Of a stretch of DNA of 64,000 nt, positions 27,726 to 39,249 are shown in pieces. The notes under the pieces were generated by a model. That model was given only the letters and a program-made list of their open reading frames with translations. It was not told the DNA's origin and did no database searches. The stretch covers positions 347,001 to 411,000 of the forward strand of contig JACSYO010000694.1 of assembly GCA_016806645.1 (NCBI GenBank), given 5' to 3'. The position numbers and the translations under genes are program-made. The DNA is from Ophiodon elongatus (lineage: Eukaryota > Chordata > Actinopteri > Perciformes > Hexagrammidae). Position 1 is the stretch's first letter. The number at the start of each line of letters is the position of its first letter.

Positions 27726-30700
27726 TTATTATTATTAACAAAATCAAGCAAAAGAGCAGACTAATACATGACTTCCAGAGGTCATAGTGTGCAACCAGAG
27801 ACTCTTTGTATAGATCTTTTTATTGGATGTACTGCCTTTCTCAAGAAGTACAAGTGAAGAAATTTTACGAGTAATTTGCTGCTGAAGTAATTTTAACCTC
27901 CAGTGTTTGTAGTAGGTGTATGATTCCATGGGCATTAACTAAAAGCTGTAATTTTGCAAAATCAAATTCACCTGTGGAACCAAATTTATAATGTGAAGCA
28001 GTGAATTAAATTGTTTTTTCAGAGATCTGAAAGGAGCCTCTTAGCAGGCATTAATGATTCTTCGTGGTTTGAGGTTTATAGACAGCCTGTAGCAGCAGGA
28101 CAAATCAGGATGGGAAGCTCGGAAGTAATACTTCACCTAAAATCCAAGGCTTTTTCCCACTTGACTAGTCTCTTCAGGCTAACGTCTCTGATTACCACTG
28201 CTTCTCTTTGGTTTTTTTCTTGTTCTCTATCTTTTTCTCTTTTTCATCCATCTATCAGTCTTGTCTTACCGTCTGCCCTTGGACCTGTTTCCCTTAAAGT
28301 TCTTTTGTAATAAGCTGTGGAGGAGTTGGTAAAGCAAAACACGATGCATTATTGATTCCAGCTATGGAACTCTGAAGTAGTTAATGCCTGGGATTCTCTA
28401 CAAGACATTTAAGTTGTAGCTCATAGTCAAATAGGCTGTAAGAGTGAGAGAGGCCATTCAGGGCCTTGTCAAGAGAAAAGCTGGCAGATGGGAGTTTATG
28501 ATTGAACATTATTCCAAATCACCAGCACAACATAAAAGCATTATCTACAAGCTTGGCAGACATCTACATCTGGATTGAATCCAACATAGAAAGAAACATG
28601 CATCTTGTGTAAGCCTGTTGTGCACTATGTTGTTTCCAGAGTGGGCTAAAGACCTGGAAATAAGCAGCTACTGTAATCTTGTTTGTAACGTTGACATTTG
28701 GCACTGTTTTCATGCCATAGCTTCAGGTGGCCGTAAATATCTCTATGTGATGGAGAATTATCTTACTGCTTCAGTTTGACATGAAAGACTATGTTACTGA
28801 ACAGTTTGTGGTTATGTGATTACACATTTACTTTACTGCTGCCACTGCCTGAAGTGTTACTCCAAAGACTAATACAACCACTACAATAGAGCGACTTATT
28901 CTGCATCTTCCAACCACAACATCATTACATTCCTGCAACTGTTCTGGTTTGTTAAAAAAATGTTTTTGGTCAATCACCTTAGTTAAGTCAATGTCATATA
29001 CATAGATTAGTTTGAAGCAAAAGGGAAATCATAGACACATTTATTGTAAGTCAGTGGCTATTATTAAATAACTTTTCACGATCCAGCAAAAAATCCTGGA
29101 CCCTGTACAAATGTCTTCCCTATTGGCCCCTCCCCGCATCCACTATTCATTCCTGTATCTTTGTAGGCCCTTTTCACATGAGGGCCCTCTATACTGAGTC
29201 TTCTTTTCCCCACAGTCGCCCCTGGCTTTATCCTACAGTACAAGTACTCCATTGTTTTGTTGACTATGACTGTTATTGATAGCCAATCGTCTGAGCAGTG
29301 AGCAGCCTCCGTCAATAGCTCAACAAATTAAAATCCTCTCAACCTCACGAGCTAGGGAGGAAGAAGGTAAACAAAATTCTTGGAGAAATTGACAAAGCCA
29401 CAAGTCAAATGCCAGTCTGAATTTATGAGACCTGCTGAGGAAGGATCTGGACGTTTGAGTGAATAATGGATCTATACATGGAAATACGTTCTCAATGAAC
29501 AATAGAAAACTTTGCATTCGATAGTTGTACTCCCGGTTATTGAAGCTTCCATTACTGTGATTTTTAACTTTGGATCTATTCTGTAAAGATGATTTTTCTT
29601 GTATAGTTTTGTATTTGCTGACGTTTGTTAGTTTTAAAGGATAATTTGTTTACTTTTTATTCATTAGGAGCAATTACTGATACCGGTTACTGCTGATTTC
29701 CAATTCAGCCTATTTTGACGAGAGGGAATAATTAATAACTAAAATGTATTTGGTCAGGTATTCTGTATAGCATAACATTTAAAAATCCTTCAAAAAAGCG
29801 ACTTTCAGAATCGTTGCAGATAATGTCAATAAAACAGGCAGTGAGCAACAGTTTGCAATACATTCATGTATATGTAGTAGTATGCATATATACATTTGTG
29901 CATGCACATGTAGAAACCTCTCACAACCTATTTGGTAGAACATAAAGTCGACCCAGAGCAGAGTTTGAGGAACCAATAAACCCTTCCTAAGGTGCTGGTG
30001 TCATTGAAAGTGATCAGTGTGTTTCAGTCAGTTCTGCATCTGTGAGAGTCAGAAATTATTAACACCTACTGGGCTACATATGGCGAGTGTTATGGCCATT
30101 TCTGTTTCTGTGATTTATTTCCCTGTCATGATGCCATGTGGTCATAGTAAATGGATTTTTTGGAGACAATTGCAAATGGCCTCAGCAGGGACTGAGCCCA
30201 ATACCCAGTAAGGTCATCCCAATACTATAATCGATAGGAGCAGCATTCAGGTATAATGGATGCTCTGTGGGCCTCAAATAGCTTAGCAACTGATTTACCA
30301 TTATCAGGGGCTAAATGGAAAAAGAGTCGAGGTAAGAGTTTGTGTTGTAAAATAAACGTGAAAAGGTGTTTTTTTAGTTCATGTAACCCTTTTCACATCC
30401 TTCTTAGCTAAATAAAGGCTAAAACACAAAATAAGGCATGACATACCGCAAGCTGCAATGGTTTTGACTAAAGTAAAATATGCTGTGGAACAGATATACA
30501 TTTTTTTGATTTGTTTTATGGGACGTGTGAAATTGCCTGAGTTTTAATGAAATCAAAATCAAAATACCATGACCAGTCTGGATGACTGAAAGTTCTACAG
30601 CTCTGTGTCTCGCATCAGGTAGTCCTGCTACAGCTTGATGTATCGTTTGGCGATTTAATATTGATTTCTGGAAAGTGAATGCTACTGCTCTGGGAGCACA

Positions 30701-32878
30701 GGATATTAAGATTTAAACTTTGCAACCGGCAACTTTTGTGATCCATTGTCTATATATGAGTTGGAATTATTTACTTTGCAAGACCGATCACATAGTGAGA
30801 GAGACGTACAAAGACAAACTGACAAAAGCATTTTGTTGCATGGCGTGGCACAAAACATATGGGTGGGCAATTTGTCATAATCTGTGATAAAATAAAGAAT
30901 ATACTGTCTTCCACTACTTCAAATTATGTTGAAAGGTAAAAGATGACTCAAAAGATGGAAAATACATTATCATTAACTATACAAAAAAAGAAATGAAGCC
31001 ACAGTTTGTTTTCTGTCTGAACTGTCTTCACATGGATGAGACTTTAAGGTTAGATTATATGAAGCATTTTAATATTATCAAAGCAAATTATGAATAAAAT
31101 GATTGGCAATTAAAGCCTATGAACTTCAATGATCTAACTATTACATTTCAAAAGGAGAGTTTTTTTATTTGCTCGGGAATTATGCCATTAACGTCTATAA
31201 AATTGGCTTTGTAAGTGACATGCATTTCAAGTGTTCAAGGCCCCTGTTTAATCCCCCCATTTTGCACATAGTCAGTTTTGGCTAAGTGTTACTGGTTGGA
31301 ATTTTTAAATTCACAGTACAGACATCACACATTCTTAAAAAGCACCCGTAATTAAAAGCTGGGCTGAGTTCTTGAAAGGGTTGCACTGCATTAAGATGAA
31401 GAGCACTCTAAGATAGCACATATTGATGATGTTTTCTACGCAGCACAGCTTTTAAGCCCGTTAATAGCCGCATATGATGGACTGATAGTCAACCTGAAGA
31501 TTGACATTTGACTTGCTGCTTCAACCAAAATGCATCTGTGTAACCACACTCCACCCACAGAGTGACTGGATAAGATTCGGAGACCCAGCTGATTCAGATT
31601 AGCCTGTGGGAAAGGGAGCTGCAGTTGTTCCCTAAAGGCTTCCAATATGGGTGTTAAAGAGTGTCACTTATGGAATCCATCCATTTACAATGTCAGTCCT
31701 CAAGCTTATTTATTTTTTTACTCATCAAATTCTGGGCACAGCTAGTATTCTTGGCAGTACATTAGACATTATTCAGAAATGAAATATGTCCAGATCAATA
31801 AAGTGTACAGTACCTTGCTCATACAACAGTCATATACACAGGATTTATTTAACTTCACACAGTATACAAGGGCCAGTTTTGCATGGACATTACTCTAGGT
31901 AGAAATACCATAGGTGCAGTAAACAGAAGGCTGATTGAAGAAGAGAATGTTTCCGTAACTTGTCTTCTACAGAATCTCAATGACAGCAGTTTCACTTTTG
32001 TGGGTTGAGTACTTTAACTTGGTTCCCTGTATTTTTCGTGGGAAATAATTAGGTAGCTAGAATGAGAATAATGAGGCTGCATTTAAAATTAAGCTTGGAG
32101 AGCAATGCAGTCAGAATAATTTACATGATTTTCATAAAGTCCTTTCATTGTGCAGCTTAAAAGTTTAGAATAAATGATTGCTGAGTATGAGACATAACCA
32201 TTACACTAAATAAGGGATGCCTGTGTAGCAATTAAAAGGGCAGAGCTGCCTCAAGGATTTTCCAAAATAAGTCATGTTTTTCTTGACTTGCCGCAATCAT
32301 AGCCAAAGTGTATGAATGCTTTTAACATCATCATCACTTAAGCCAATTTGTTCAGGTCACATACACAGTTTAATAACTGTGCACAGTAATTTAATATTCA
32401 TATTTATTTTAATACCATGTCAATAGATATATGCATGGAAGATGTGAACCTGGTGATTGATAGCTTATTCTTAGTGCTTTTGTTTGGATAAGATAAATAA
32501 ACAATTAATAAATCATATTGTGGTATGTTTTTTTTTTTCCCCCTTCGATCTCATAAAGACACAGAAGTATGCTTTGTTGTCATTATAATAACTGCCTCTA
32601 TCACCATTGTAACAACTAATCCAACATCATGCATCTGTTCAAGCCTGAAGCTGAAAATCTGTAATCAGCTTCTAACCCACACTATATTATTTGACCTGTG
32701 CCCTTGCACCACAAGCAACACCTCGGGATGTAGACTACGTCTCTTTTGATCTAACCCTGTCCTGCCCGTTTGTTGTTGATGAAGTGCAGCTTCACTCATT
32801 TCCATCCCCATTCTTGGACAAAATACTGGTGGATCTTTGTTACATGCAAAACCCCTTTTACAAAAAAAGTGTGTGTGT
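27726..32878. other. Unassigned noncoding stretch
   Basis: AT-rich sequence without recognised genes or named repeats. A pyrimidine-rich block is at 28203-28260. Minus-strand frames at 29076-29315 and 31436-31645 were read and carry no domain I know. Confidence 0.5.
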
Positions 32879-32900
32879 AGGCGGGGGCGGGGGGGGGGGG
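32879..32900 (+). repeat. G-rich tract
   Basis: Five guanines, a cytosine and then twelve guanines follow a short GTGTGTGT run. The tract could seed a quadruplex on the plus strand. Confidence 0.7.
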
Positions 32901-33588
32901 CTGACAAATTAGCAACTGAGGTGTGTGACCGGACCAGACTGTGCCTGGCAGTTCTGGCACTGAACTTTTTTTCCTTTGATCACAGTACTCTCAGGGAGGC
33001 AGTGGTAACCTTTAACTAAATGTTACCCAATATTGAACCAAAGCTTATTGGAGAAAACGAATAAGGAGAGAAAAGCACATTCAAATATAGTGATGGCCCC
33101 ATGCCGCTCAGTGTAAACAAAGAAGAAACGGTAGTACAAATGAATGAATGCAGTAACTACAATAAGCTGTTGAAAAGTCATCAGCCATATGGAGACAGAA
33201 CTCAATCTCCTATGATATTGCTTAATTCTTGTTTTTTCCTTCAGGCAAAAGATAAACTTTCAGATTCACAGTTCGCTGACTTACAATATCTTCTTTCCTC
33301 TGACATTCATGGTATTTAAATTTGAGGGGCAGTCACAGTACATTTTCAATTGCAAACAGGAGTTACACAATATAATATGTCCTTGTGGAAGGTGTAGTAT
33401 TAATGACATATGTATTACATGATGGGAATGTCAGTCATCGTGGGTTTCAGTCACAGTGAGGTCACAGATATCACAAACGCACTCACTGTATTCTGTTTAC
33501 CATGATATGACTGTATGCGGCTACATCATGAATTGCTTAAATTATAATGAACTTGAGTTAATGAACTGAGCTTATACCTGCTAATAAA

Positions 33589-33590
<2 letters not shown>
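32901..33590. other. Unassigned noncoding stretch
   Basis: No gene or recognised repeat was seen. Several short frames overlap on both strands without domain content. Confidence 0.5.

Positions 33591-33639
<49 letters not shown>
33591..33639. repeat. (AC)n microsatellite
   Basis: About 24 perfect AC units. A weaker CACACA-rich patch follows at about 33810-33850. Confidence 0.97.
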
Positions 33640-33642
<3 letters not shown>

Positions 33643-34934
33643 CCTTGTATTTATATGCTTACATCATAACACTGTAACCAAGTCCTAGTCCTTGAAAAAG
33701 AAAGAAAGAAAACGAGAATGTTTTCACTTCACAAAAATGTGCTCACTTTGAAGGTTTAACACATCAATTGATTTTCACTTTTCACAGAGACAGAAGTAGA
33801 GGAGCACCCACACACACCTGAACACACCTACAGACACAAACACACACATATATCATATCTACCTTTTTGTTCAAATGCCAGTTACACAAACAAACAAAAG
33901 TTCTTAATTGGCTCAATAAGGACAGGAGCTGGGGTATGTCAATGGTGGCGTAGTACAGCCTATTAATCAATTGTTTCTTTGTTTTCTTGAGTGTATGTGT
34001 GTGTATACTTGTCTAACGTTCTAACTGTATCATAACAGAGAAGCGTCTGTCATTTGTGAAATTCTTTATTGTTTTCAAAGCTTGACAAAGTAAGACATTT
34101 TAAATGTGTACTTGTGAACCTATATCCAGCAGGGGACTGTTGTGACATTAGGGACTGCACAGAAATTATGTCGACTTGGTTAGGGGACAAAATCTTATAT
34201 TTCACATCAGACGTCTCCCGCATCGGGGGGGGATGCAGGATCACCACTTTGGCCAGTGATCGTGAGGGACTATGCGCAGAATGTTTTAAAAGCTCCACTT
34301 GTAAAGCAGGAGGCTGTTAGGCTAAACTGATAGTCTTCAACCTTCATCACTACTGAGCATTATTTGACATCAGTGAAGCTTTCAGTTCATTGCCGCTTCG
34401 TGTTCCAGAAGCCTCCAGGCAAGATAGATGGGCATGTTGAAAACCTCCAACTGTTTGAAATGACCTCTTCTTTTGAGTCTGAGCAAGTCTCTTAGAGTGT
34501 GTTTTTCATTAGAGAAGGCTGACAAGTTTTAAATTGATGTGGTTTGATGGCAACATGATGTGTGTGCAGGCCTGAATGATAACTAGATAAGTCATTTCCT
34601 GAACTATGAACGTTACAGTCCAGTCTGCTCCCTGTGAGGACGAGTGTAGATGGAGTTTGATAGAGTAGACGCTATTTCCTAGCTGTATTTTTAGATGAAC
34701 TAGATTTAAAAAGGATTCGCATTTTCCACGTAGCATCATCAGATACTACGGACACTTCGACTGGCACAAATCTATTCGTTGAATTTAAATATTTTTTGGA
34801 ACTGCAGCTGGAGACTCATGCACGCGCTGTCACGCTGCGCCACCGATAGTCTTGTTTTATATATAGCTGGTTTGGTGTTTCACAACCAAAGTCACACGTG
34901 AACAAAGCTCTCGGGGTCGTGGTTACAGTTCAAC
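33640..34934. other. Unassigned noncoding stretch
   Basis: An (AAAG)n-like short run lies near 33697-33711. The rest is ordinary sequence with no gene call. Confidence 0.5.
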
Positions 34935-35760
34935 TGATTGATTGATCGATTGATTGATTGAATTAATTTGATGATTTCAATACACATTACTTTGTAATAG
35001 CAGTAATTAAATACATGTCCGTCCTTTAGTATATCTTACTACAATATATACAACACACAACAAGACAGCAAGTGCACACAATACAATCAACCAAAAGATA
35101 GCACGCAACAAGGTAGCTATGTTAAAACATGCTTGTTTTATCTTGATCCTAAACAAGTATTTAAACTACATAGTGAACATGGTACATACTACTTTGTAAT
35201 TACTTCTTTGAGGCCACTTTAATCGTTGTCTGTGAAATACTGTGGTCAGATTATTCCACTGTAGTGTTGCACTGTAGGGAAATGTGTTTTTGCCCATCAG
35301 GCTATTCAATCGACAAGGTTTGAAGTCTGTTAAGCTCCCTCTTGTGAAGTAGCTATGATTTTCTCTTAGTAGTGAGAAATAATTAATTAAGTTACTATTT
35401 TGTAATTGAGGACCAGCTACTATAAATTACTCTTTTATCCACCGTGAATCAGTTAAGCGTATTAAAATGTTCAGGATCAAGATGCATGGGTTAATTTGAA
35501 TATTGCCCTTATCAATTAACCTTTTGTAATTTCCTTTTGAAGTGTTGTGATAGTGTGAAGTGAGCGCAATAAAAATTACTTTGACCTAGAGCTGCAGTTA
35601 GTGTATGTAGAATTGGACTGTCCAGAAAGGAAGCTTTCCTGGCTGGAAATTGTATTAATTGATTAATCTTGGTGAGGGTTTTTAAAGCCACATTTTCACC
35701 TGATAAAACCTTGTTCAAAAAGCAGCCTAGTAAGTTGACACTGTCTTACTATATGTGCTC
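34935..35760 (-). pseudogene. LINE 3' end with (AATC)n tail
   Basis: On the minus strand the interval ends in a four-base repeat read as (AATC)n (plus-strand TGAT repeats, 34935-34960), a common LINE tail form. Upstream, pieces in shifting frames read NHSYFTREGA, then GKNTFPYSATLQWNNL. They resemble the C-terminal 'H.Y.TR ... GK..F ... WN.LP' segment found in several LINE clades. Several stops and frame changes break them. The clade (I, Rex or CR1-like) is not resolved, and the 5' limit near 35760 is approximate. Confidence 0.55.
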
Positions 35761-35841
35761 TCATGTTCCTAATTTGTGAATGTCATATAAGGTTGCATAT
35801 AGGCTTTACTCATTGTATTGTATGTGATGACTGAATAAAAA

Positions 35842-35872
35842 TACTACTATTACTACTACTACTACTACTACT
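35842..35872. repeat. (TAC)n microsatellite
   Basis: About ten TAC units with one interruption follow GACTGAATAAAAA. The arrangement resembles a retroelement poly-repeat tail on the plus strand, but no element body was identified to its left. Confidence 0.9.
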
Positions 35873-36059
35873 TTAGCTTTAAAAGTGTTATATAAATACA
35901 ATTATTATCACTACTACATTAGTTGGCTTCTTATGTCTACTTTCTTATGTTCAATGAAAAAAATAAGTAGTAAAACAATGGCATACAAAATTCCACTTGC
36001 AGTTTGGATGGGAATACACCTTGTGTATGTAATGTGTGACTAGATGCCTGTCAGTAAAC

Positions 36060-36640
36060 TGCTGCCTGTGCAGAAATCCATCTTGTATACCCGGATCCAG
36101 TCCTGGGCGAGCAGAGTGCAACAGCAAATGGGGTCGCTACACGCCACCGTAGTCCTGCCGTGGGTCCAGCCCGGACAGCTGAACAAATAAATTAAAGTCT
36201 AACTTCTTACCTTTCTAAAAAGATAGAATTTTAATAATTGACTTAAGCCTTGTCTTTACCAGAGCTGGCAAAAGGACGATAACGCCGATGAATTGTTCGT
36301 CAGACTGTTTAAACACCCTAGTCATCTCGCTGTAAACACTGGGCACTGCTGTTTTTTTTCAGTTTAACGTTCGTAAGCTCTTCCTGGGTCGCCCAAATCA
36401 GTAATCGAAGAAGTACTCAGAAGTTTTACTTTAATAAATATAGTAATAACACAATTTAAAAATAAGTCCTCCCTTCAAAATATTACACAAGTGAAAGTAC
36501 AAAACTATTAGAATCAAAATGTACTTTGAGTATCGTTACGTAAAAGTACTCATTATGGAGAATGGCCCATTTCAAAAAGAATATATATTACATTACCGGA
36601 TTATAATTATTATTAAGGTTGTTTTAATCTGGAGACTAGT
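36060..36640. repeat. Probable dispersed teleost repeat, class unknown
   Basis: The right part (36395-36640) carries paired AAGTACT/AGTACTT-type motifs and the phrases GTAAAAGTACTCATTATGGA and GAATGGCCCATTTC. I associate this pattern with a repeat found at many fish loci. The left part (36060-36190) is CpG-richer and may or may not belong. No terminal repeats or target duplication were found. Confidence 0.45.
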
Positions 36641-37625
36641 ATTATGTGACAGTGGCAAATAGTGTGAATGGGATTTTTGGACAAAGCAACAATGTGTTTT
36701 ACAATAGCAAAAGGCCCGTGCCACCCCAGGACTACCTGCACACAGCCCTGGTATAAGTGTGAAAACCAGGACAATAATTATATTTATTAAAAAAAAAAAT
36801 CAATATATATGTAATTTGTATAGTGTATCTCAAGACATTTCCTATATTTAACATCACTGTAAGATGAAGAGAGATTGACAAACTCACCACGACTTTACTG
36901 GTCAGACAAAGATAAATAGGATTACATACACGTGAAAATACTCGAGGCATGAACAACAGTGGAAGCTTTCCACAGCCATTTCTGCTTTTAGCTGATTGAC
37001 TAGAACTAAAAACAGCGAGCCCTTTCTAAATCATTGTTCCTTCACAGATGTGGCTCAGTGTAAAAGCTCTTAAAATGCAACGGACATCGCACCATGGCCG
37101 CTTTCTTCACTTGCCGGGAATCATTTCTGTAATTGCTATAGCCTATACTCCTTTTTTTAATTTCTTCAAGTGCATCCACTAGTCTCCCACTTGCTCATGC
37201 CATGTCTCCCTCGTATCATTCCACCTAGCGCTGAGCATGAAAGCCATCTTAATCAAGCATCCCATATCAATACGTTTGTGTAAATCTGAGTAAGCCAGCA
37301 CTCTCATCAGTCACATAATTTACCCTTATAGGGCCAGTGCAACTCCAGAGATTAGAAAGCCAATTTCTTAACCAAGGTATTTGTACTGCTCTCAAATGAC
37401 TTTTGGTAGTTACATTATTGAGTGGATGTTTTCATTTAGCAGTCTGTCCTTCAGGGGAATGGAATGGATTTTCTTGTTCTTTCTTGTTCAACACAAAAGG
37501 AATTATTTTGTGATTATTTAAGACCACAATTAATGTTTCGGGCAGTTTTATTTTAGCAATTTTACTTCGTTTTATTCCTGTTGTGCTGAAAGCGTCGCTG
37601 CATGGTGTGTGTCTGTGTGGTTTGT
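36641..37625. other. Unassigned noncoding stretch
   Basis: AT-rich sequence with no gene, RNA or named repeat recognised. Confidence 0.5.
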
Positions 37626-38033
37626 TGTCACTGTCAGGTTGTCTGTGTTTTCTGTCAGGCTCCTCCCTCCTCATGTGTTCCCCTCCTGTTTGATTGCAAG
37701 CCCCGCCCTGATTGTTCCCACCTGTGCCTCGTTACCTGCGTTCCCGTGTATTTAGTCTGCGTCAACCCTTTTTTCTGTGCTAGTTCGTGTGTGTTTTTTT
37801 TTTTTTTTTTACCAGCAAGCCTGCCAGCGGTTTCCCCCAGTGAATGTTTCCCCGTGCTGTGACCTTTTTGCCTACAACAAGTTTTTGCCCATCGATTTGG
37901 CTACCTTTGCCCATTGGACTGATTCCCTGTGTACCGACCTTTGCTTAAGTAAAGACCTTGTTTTTTTGCACCCGGCTACCGTGTTTTTTTGAGTCTGCAT
38001 CTGAGTCCTGCCGTCGTTCCTCAGTCCGTGACA
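37626..38033 (+). mobile_element. Gypsy-type LTR, probably solo
   Basis: Starts TGTCA and ends TGACA, the short inverted termini usual for teleost Ty3/gypsy LTRs. The pyrimidine-rich upstream part includes CCTGATTGTTCCCACCTGTG and a TATTTAG box near 37748. The downstream part has CTTAAGTAAAGACC and GAGTCTGCATCTGAGTCCTG, a 3' end typical of these LTRs. No gag-pol sequence flanks it, so it is read as a solo LTR left by recombination. A five-base target duplication is not obvious (TTTGT before, ATGCC after). It is related to the LTR at 61610. Confidence 0.75.
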
Positions 38034-39184
38034 ATGCCAGGGAGAATTATACAATACAATTGGTGCGAAATAGTTATTTTTGTTATTTATAGATTAGAGA
38101 GAGTGGTATTTATATAGTTTACTCCACCATCTTGAGTGTTAAGCTCAAGGTTGTTGCCCAACGTTACACAAATACACCAATCGTGCAGAAGTTTAACTCA
38201 TTGTATTTATTAGAAGATACTTTTTTTTTTTTTTTAAAAGAAAAACACTCCCGGTTCATTATAAGAAATAAAATCCCTACTCTTTTTTTGCTCCATTGAA
38301 AACCTATAATCGAGGATGTCTTGTGCATTTTAGATGAAGATGCCAACAAGTGCGGTGATAACTTCATACTTAAACAAGATTTATTCACTCTAATCCCATA
38401 CAGAAACACTTTGTCAAGTCTTGATAGTTAAATTCATTCCAGCAATACGCCAGCTACTGTATGCGTTGAGATTTCCAGCAGCCTAAACAACTAAATAAAA
38501 GTCATAATGTTCAGATTAACTGTTTTTTTGTGTGTGTTGTCAATGTCAATACTGTCTCATTTGTTTACATTCCATTAACTTTTCATTAAGGAAGCATCAG
38601 GCCTATGATTGGAGCTCCATTTAGTCAAACAAGACTCCTCTCAGGGGAAAATAAATGACATTAAGAAGAAAGGGTGCAAAATGCCTTTTAATGGTTTGTA
38701 ATATGTTTGGGAAGCCAGAAGCTATGCAATATCTATTTCTGCCTAAACCCGTCTGCCCCCTGATCCATGACCAATCTGATCAGTGCAGCTTGCAGGGGAA
38801 ATAATATGCAAAATGTAATAATCTGTTTAAGCGGTTCTTTGGTTCTCACATTGGAAACAGAGCAGCGGCTCCCAAAATGCCGATGAAGTTGCAGACAGAT
38901 AGAGCTTTAGATCTATTTAACAGTCCTCTAGCCCAGAGGGGGTTTTGTCTTGTATGAGTCATAAAAATATGTATGAAAGACTATTAGCCCTCTTGGCTTT
39001 TTTTCTAAGTTTTTCTTTCCTTACTAGGCATTTGTGTTCTGTCAAACCCATTCTGCTGTATCTAACATCAGTTCATGCTCAGTGGTTGTCCCCTCCGTCT
39101 GTGGCCCAGTTTCTTCATTTCTCCCACTCTCTCTGTTGCATACACATAAGGAAAGGAGTAAAGAAATATTAAGTATGGTGATAC
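38034..39184. other. Unassigned stretch, possible conserved noncoding DNA
   Basis: No gene was recognised. The interval 38570-38900 is balanced in composition, free of repeats and contains AATATGCAAAATG, an octamer-like motif. It is a plausible enhancer-type conserved element, but conservation cannot be seen in one sequence. A poly-T run is at 38220-38236. Confidence 0.35.
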
Positions 39185-39249
39185 TGTGTGTGTGTGTGTG
39201 TGTGTGTGTCTGTGTGTGTGTGTGCGTGTGTGTGTGTATGTGTATGTGT
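39185..39249. repeat. (GT)n microsatellite, interrupted
   Basis: TG repeats with single C interruptions and a TATG-containing right edge. Confidence 0.95.
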
